A program made the translations under genes and the position numbers. Shown piece by piece: positions 41,151 through 44,350 of a DNA stretch of 44,350 nt. The stretch is taken from assembly GCA_964524145.1 (NCBI GenBank), contig CAZGCA010000051.1:1-44350 (forward strand), read 5' to 3'. The stretch comes from CAZGCA01 sp964524145. Lineage in GTDB: Bacteria > Hydrogenedentota > CAZGCA01. The notes beneath the pieces were generated by a model, which saw only the letters and a list, made by a program, of their open reading frames with translations, was not told where the DNA came from and did no database searches. Position 1 is the stretch's first letter. The number at the start of each line of letters is the position of its first letter.

Positions 41151-42560
41151 ATGAACAAGCCGAAACTCTCACTGGCAATGATCGTTCGTGACGAAGGAGA
41201 GCGGCTGGCCGAGTGTCTCTCGAGCGTCCGCTCCGTGGTTGACGAGATCGTTGTCGTGGACACCGGATCGCAGGACGATACGGTGAGCGTTGCCGAACGG
41301 TTTGGCGCGAAGGTCGGCCACTTCGAATGGTGCGATGACTTCAGCGCTGCGCGAAACGAGTCTCTGCACCTTGCTACGGGCGAGTGGGTGCTCGTTCTCG
41401 ACGCCGATGAACGGCTCTCCGAAGGCGATGCCCGGAAGTTGAGGGAACTCGCGGATGCGGACAGACGTGTGGCGTACCGTATGACGACTCGCAACTACGG
41501 TTTTGACGACAGGCTCGACGGGTGGACCCGGTGCGACCCGGAATCGCCGGAGGCACAGGGGTTTCCCGGTTGGCATCCGTCGGTCAAGGTGCGCCTGTTC
41601 CCCAACGAACCGGGGATCGAGTTTCGCGGCAGGATACACGAACTCGTGCGCGACTCTCTTATCGAGAAGGCCATAGAGCGAGTGCTTTGCGACGTCCAGG
41701 TACATCATTACGGGAAAGCGCAGAACCCGGGCGAGCTCGATCGCAAACGCTCTTATTACCTCGATCTCGGTATTCGCAAGGTACGCGAGCATCCCGACGA
41801 CGCCAAATCGCACTTCGAACTCGGCAACCAGTATCGTGAGTTGGGCGACACGGAGAGCGCGGAACGATGTTATCGCGACGCTCTGCGGCTTGAACCAGAT
41901 TCGGCAATAGTCTTAAACAACCTGGCTGCAATATGTTATGATAACGGCGACCATGCTGCCGCCGCGGAATTGTACTCGAGGGCGCGCGATAGTGCGCCCG
42001 AAAACCTGCAAACCCGCAGGAACCTCGCAACAACATATCTTGCGCTTGGGCGCGGCCGCGACGCGCTGACGGAGATAGATGCGGCTCTAACCCTTGACCC
42101 GATGATCCATCAGGGGCTCTATATCAGGGCCGTGGCGTTGGAGACGGCGGGCAGATACCTCGACGCCGCAAACGCTTACGGTGAGGCTCTTGACGGAGCG
42201 CCAAACCTCGACGAGGCCGGTTTGAGGTTCGCCAACATGTGCGTTTCAGGGGGAGTCACGAGCGCCGGGCGGACGATTCTTTCGCGTCTGCGGGAAGCGC
42301 ATCCCGACAGTGCCGTAATCGCTAACACGTTGGGAGAGCTAGAGTTCAGCGACGGCAATATTGATGTGTCCGGAAGTCTCTTCGAGACCGCGACGAAGCT
42401 CGATGAGTCCGTTGCGCGGTACTGGAACAACCTAGGCGTAGCCAGGATCGCGCTCAACGACCTGCGTGGTTCTCTCGCCGCCTTCAAGACCTGCCTGTCA
42501 CTGGATCCGCGTAACGCGGATGCCAGAGCGAACCTCGCCGCATTGAAAGAAACCCTCTAA
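41151..42560 (+). CDS. GT2 glycosyltransferase with C-terminal TPR repeats
   Basis: The 469-residue protein resembles the second half of the giant glycosyltransferase: GT2 domain in residues about 1-225 (LSLAMIVRDEGERLAECL, VVVDTGSQDDT, WVLVLDADERL, HELVRD) followed by seven or so TPRs (HFELGNQYRELGDTESAERCY). Such SunS/TPR-GT2 proteins transfer sugars to protein side chains or to surface glycans. The ATG at 41151 is used; an in-frame TTG at 41142 is weaker. The stop codon TAA is part of the sigma-28 promoter for the flagellin. Confidence 0.88.
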   Translation: MNKPKLSLAMIVRDEGERLAECLSSVRSVVDEIVVVDTGSQDDTVSVAERFGAKVGHFEWCDDFSAARNESLHLATGEWVLVLDADERLSEGDARKLRELADADRRVAYRMTTRNYGFDDRLDGWTRCDPESPEAQGFPGWHPSVKVRLFPNEPGIEFRGRIHELVRDSLIEKAIERVLCDVQVHHYGKAQNPGELDRKRSYYLDLGIRKVREHPDDAKSHFELGNQYRELGDTESAERCYRDALRLEPDSAIVLNNLAAICYDNGDHAAAAELYSRARDSAPENLQTRRNLATTYLALGRGRDALTEIDAALTLDPMIHQGLYIRAVALETAGRYLDAANAYGEALDGAPNLDEAGLRFANMCVSGGVTSAGRTILSRLREAHPDSAVIANTLGELEFSDGNIDVSGSLFETATKLDESVARYWNNLGVARIALNDLRGSLAAFKTCLSLDPRNADARANLAALKETL

Positions 42561-42584
42561 AGTTTTCCAGAGATTTGTCGATAA
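42558..42584 (+). promoter_or_regulatory. Sigma-28 (FliA) promoter of the first flagellin gene
   Basis: TAAAGTTT (42558-42565), 11-bp spacer, GTCGATAA (42577-42584). The consensus is TAAAGTTT-N11-GCCGATAA, so 15 of 16 positions match. It starts on the stop codon of the upstream GT2 gene. The transcript would begin near 42591 with a leader of about 120 bases. Confidence 0.92.
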
Positions 42585-42667
42585 CCACGATAGGCGTGGA
42601 GTCTCCAGTGGTTCGCGTCTTCACGCCGTGGGATGTCCCAGCACGTAAGTTAGCAGGAGTAGTGTGT

Positions 42668-42689
42668 GCCGACGCAAGGATGCGGAGGC
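42668..42689 (+). promoter_or_regulatory. Probable CsrA-binding hairpin in the flagellin leader
   Basis: GCC and GGC form an outer stem, GA opposite GA can make tandem G-A pairs, CGCA pairs with TGCG, and the tip is AGGA (42677-42680). The CAAGGAUG core equals the CsrA consensus. It lies 14 bases before the AAGGAGG Shine-Dalgarno (42698-42704). The same hairpin type is in the second flagellin leader (44274-44300). Confidence 0.7.
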
Positions 42690-42713
42690 GAAAATTCAAG
42701 GAGGATAAACGCA

Positions 42714-43532
42714 ATGGGTTTGAGGATCAACACCAATGTGCCGGCGATGAACGCCCACAGGCAGTTGAGCAGGACAACTCTGCGGCTGAACAAGTCGTTG
42801 CAGAAGTTGTCGAGCGGCTTGCGGATTAACAGGGCCGCTGATGACGCTGCCGGGTTGGCGATCGCCGAGAGCTTGCGATCCCAGATCACGGGTTCGCGAG
42901 TGGCGCAACGCAACGGTCAGGACGGCATATCGCTGGTGCAGACTGCTGAAGGTGCGCTGGCAGAAACCACGAACATGCTTCAGCGGATGCGCGAGCTGGC
43001 TGTCCAGTCGGCAAGCGGTACACTCAGTGACGAGAACCGTTTGTCAATACAGGCTGAGGTTACCCAGCTCATGGAGCAGATTGACACAATAGCGTTGAAC
43101 ACCGAGTTCAACGGTGTCGTTCTGCTCAGTGCCGTAAGCACCATCACGCTCCAGGTGGGTGCCGAGATAGGTCAGACGATGAACGTCACCGTCAACGGAG
43201 CCGACAGTGCCGACCTGCAAATCAATACGGGGTTTGCGGTGAGCTCGGCCGCAAATGCCTCGACCGCGTTGCAGCAGATCGACTCTGCTATCTCGCTGGT
43301 CAACGGCATCAGGTCGGGACTTGGCGCAACACAGAACAGGCTCGAATTCACCATCTCGACGCTCTCAATACAGGAGGAGAACGCGTCTGCATCTGAGAGC
43401 GCAATTCGTGACGCTGACATGGCGCTCGAGACGGTGGAGTTTACGCGTAACCAGATACTGCTGTCTGCAGGTGTGTCGATGCTGGCCCAGGCCAACATGG
43501 TGCCCCAGATGGCCCTCAACTTGATCGGGTAA
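42714..43532 (+). CDS. Flagellin, short D0-D1 type
   Basis: A 272-residue flagellin with the conserved N-terminus (MGLRINTNVPAMNAHRQL, LSSGLRINRAADDAAGLAIAE) and C-terminus (ESAIRDADMALETVEFTRNQI, LAQANMVPQMALNLIG). The middle is short, so the surface domains D2 and D3 are almost absent. ATG 42714 has AAGGAGG nine bases upstream; an earlier ATG-less extension is not needed. Expression should depend on sigma-28 and, from the leader hairpin, on CsrA. A second flagellin gene begins at 44327. Confidence 0.97.
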   Translation: MGLRINTNVPAMNAHRQLSRTTLRLNKSLQKLSSGLRINRAADDAAGLAIAESLRSQITGSRVAQRNGQDGISLVQTAEGALAETTNMLQRMRELAVQSASGTLSDENRLSIQAEVTQLMEQIDTIALNTEFNGVVLLSAVSTITLQVGAEIGQTMNVTVNGADSADLQINTGFAVSSAANASTALQQIDSAISLVNGIRSGLGATQNRLEFTISTLSIQEENASASESAIRDADMALETVEFTRNQILLSAGVSMLAQANMVPQMALNLIG

Positions 43533-43765
43533 CGTAGGCGACGCGCGCAATGAGTAGTGAAAGACGAGATGTTCGGCGCTTAAGCCCACAGGCCGGCGTC
43601 TGCCGTAACGGCCGGCGCCACGGGTCCGGACATTGTGCCGCATCGCCACGGGGCAGGGCCATGGTTCACTCACTTGGCTGTAACGGGTACAGCGATACCT
43701 GTCGAGCAAGAGAAGGAGGCTTATGCCTGTATAACGTGCATGTAGCATAGGAACGGGCCCGGGCA

Positions 43766-43779
43766 CTGCCGTAAGGCAG
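43766..43779 (+). other. GNRA-type tetraloop hairpin ahead of 60-nt repeat copy 1
   Basis: CTGCC, GTAA, GGCAG: a 5-bp stem with a GTAA loop. A stronger hairpin precedes copy 2 at a similar distance. Confidence 0.5.
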
Positions 43780-43787
43780 GGGCTGAT

Positions 43788-43847
43788 GCGATGGGAAAAG
43801 CATGATGGGAGCGCGTCGTCAAGGGTTACAAACGATTCAGTCCGGGG
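43788..43847 (+). repeat. 60-nt direct repeat in the flagellin spacer, copy 1
   Basis: It shares with copy 2 the blocks GCGATGGGA, TGATGGGAGCG and GATTC-GTCCGGGG, each nearly identical and with the same overall length of 60. The bases between the blocks differ. It is preceded by a hairpin eight bases away. Confidence 0.75.
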
Positions 43848-44036
43848 TCTTCCTGTGTCTAGCAGTTGGTCTTGTATGGATAACTTGAGGATGACAAGTA
43901 GGGCGAGTTTCAAGCAGAACAAGAGACCTACGTGAGGAAAGGGGGTGATCGACACGGCCGGGATGAGGTGATCAGCGGTCTCTGGAGATCGTCTGAGCTT
44001 CACACTGGCGGGTAGTACGACGCAGTTAAGCCGGGC

Positions 44037-44066
44037 GGAGGTTCTCGCCGAGCGGCGAGTGTCTCC
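44037..44066 (+). other. Strong hairpin ahead of 60-nt repeat copy 2
   Basis: GGAG, GTT, CTCGCC, loop GAGC, GGCGAG, TGT, CTCC: a 6-bp and a 4-bp stem around a 3-by-3 internal loop. It occupies the same place as the 43766-43779 hairpin relative to the repeat. Confidence 0.6.
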
Positions 44067-44071
44067 ACGAC

Positions 44072-44131
44072 GCGATGGGATCCGCGTGCTTGATGGGAGC
44101 GTTATCTGTTGCGAAAAGATTCGGTCCGGGG
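44072..44131 (+). repeat. 60-nt direct repeat in the flagellin spacer, copy 2
   Basis: Copy 2 keeps the three blocks of copy 1 (offset 284). The 13-base anchor GATTC(G/A)GTCCGGGG ends both copies. Confidence 0.75.
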
Positions 44132-44273
44132 CGTATTGTATTTCTGGCCTGCCAACCGTCAGAGAATGCGGGCCAAAGAGTACACACGCCACACAGCGGG
44201 TAGAGCGTATCGCTCGACGTGTGCGGAGGCGCATGGAGAGGGAGGGCTCGATCGCATCGCCATTGTTGTAGGT

Positions 44274-44300
44274 CCACCCTGGCAAGGATGCCAGTGGTGG
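44274..44300 (+). promoter_or_regulatory. Probable CsrA-binding hairpin in the second flagellin leader
   Basis: CCACCCTGGCA pairs with TGCCAG and GGTGG, an 11-bp stem broken by a single bulged T (44295), with an AGGA tip at 44285-44288. Compared with 42668-42689 the tip is the same while stem pairs differ by compensating changes. The Shine-Dalgarno AAGGAGG is at 44311-44317. Confidence 0.7.
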
Positions 44301-44326
44301 TGACAACTTCAAGGAGGAACATGTAA

Positions 44327-44350
44327 ATGGGACTTCGGATCAACACAAAC
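44327..44350 (+). CDS. Second flagellin gene, cut by the window end
   Basis: Only eight codons are visible (MGLRINTN), identical in sequence to the start of the first flagellin. AAGGAGG lies nine bases before the ATG. The leader hairpin with AGGA tip is shared. This is enough to call a paralogue; the rest lies outside. Confidence 0.88.

Larger units (their letters stand above)
43533..44273. other. Structured, apparently non-coding spacer between two flagellin genes
   Basis: No open frame here looks real. The spacer is rich in hairpins: GGCCGGCG-type pairing at 43591-43616, CTGCC-GTAA-GGCAG at 43766-43779, ACTTG-AGGATGA-CAAGT in 43880-43900, TGATC/GATCA in 43946-43975, and a strong stem at 44037-44066. 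Two copies of a 60-nt element occur, 284 bases apart. The spacer may encode an RNA or may be a remnant of repeated flagellin upstream regions. Confidence 0.55.

Noticed and set aside
43705..43732. AAGGAGG followed by ATG in the flagellin spacer
   Set aside because: The frame is only three codons before TAA and the spacing is too short for a start.
43741..44140. c-di-GMP riboswitch or group II intron in the flagellin spacer
   Set aside because: Neither the GEMM core nor an intron domain V can be found; only generic hairpins and the 60-nt repeat are seen.
43533..44273. CsrB-like sponge RNA in the flagellin spacer
   Set aside because: The GGA motifs are not more frequent than base composition predicts and only a few fall in hairpin loops.

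Overview
The window reads as a chromosomal segment of an uncultured, moderately GC-rich, diderm and flagellated bacterium. Supporting signs are lipobox and Tat signal peptides, a PilT pair, flagellins behind a sigma-28 promoter, and many TPR proteins. DUF1080 and GH39-like proteins and abundant dispersed palindromic repeats resemble candidate phyla around the PVC group, Hydrogenedentes or Omnitrophota. The phylum cannot be fixed without a marker gene. The code is standard and start codons are ATG, GTG and some TTG.

Layout. 1-9.8 kb: truncated glycerol-1-phosphate dehydrogenase-like gene; a minus-strand operon of two PilT ATPases and a TPR membrane protein; lipB; an exported alpha/beta hydrolase; a solitary ribose-type ABC permease; and a TMTC-like membrane protein carrying TPR and HEAT repeats. 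9.8-12.4 kb: a repeat-rich accessory patch with two small membrane proteins, an MNT/HEPN pair and a second toxin-antitoxin pair whose toxin has an in-frame stop; both TA operons are preceded by the same 22-bp element. 12.4-19.5 kb, plus strand: mrfA-mrfB repair helicase and nuclease, a lipoprotein, a membrane protein with a GspF-like N-terminus, and polX.

19.7-23.3 kb, minus strand: a three-gene signalling operon led by a protein that fuses a sugar-isomerase TIM barrel to GAF domains and a histidine kinase, followed by a lone receiver protein and an unrecognised helical protein. 23.8-32.4 kb, minus strand: DUF1080 protein, Tat-exported aldo/keto reductase, APC transporter with universal-stress domains plus a 52-residue membrane protein, ferredoxin-type aldo/keto reductase, a GH39-like protein that appears to lack both catalytic glutamates, and a YhaM-like exoribonuclease. 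32.4-37.1 kb: hypF-hypC-hypD-hypE for NiFe hydrogenase maturation, with a clear promoter.

37.2-44.35 kb, plus strand: a motility and glycan island. A 1082-residue double glycosyltransferase with TPRs, an acetyltransferase and a GT2-TPR protein lead into a flagellin gene and the start of a second one. The first flagellin has a near-perfect sigma-28 promoter. Both flagellin leaders carry a hairpin with an AGGA tip that looks like a CsrA site, with base-pair covariation. The 794-bp spacer between the flagellins holds two copies of a 60-nt structured element that I could not assign.

The best candidates for something undescribed are the sugar-isomerase/kinase operon, the flagellin leader and spacer RNA elements, and the glycosyltransferase fusion next to the flagellins.
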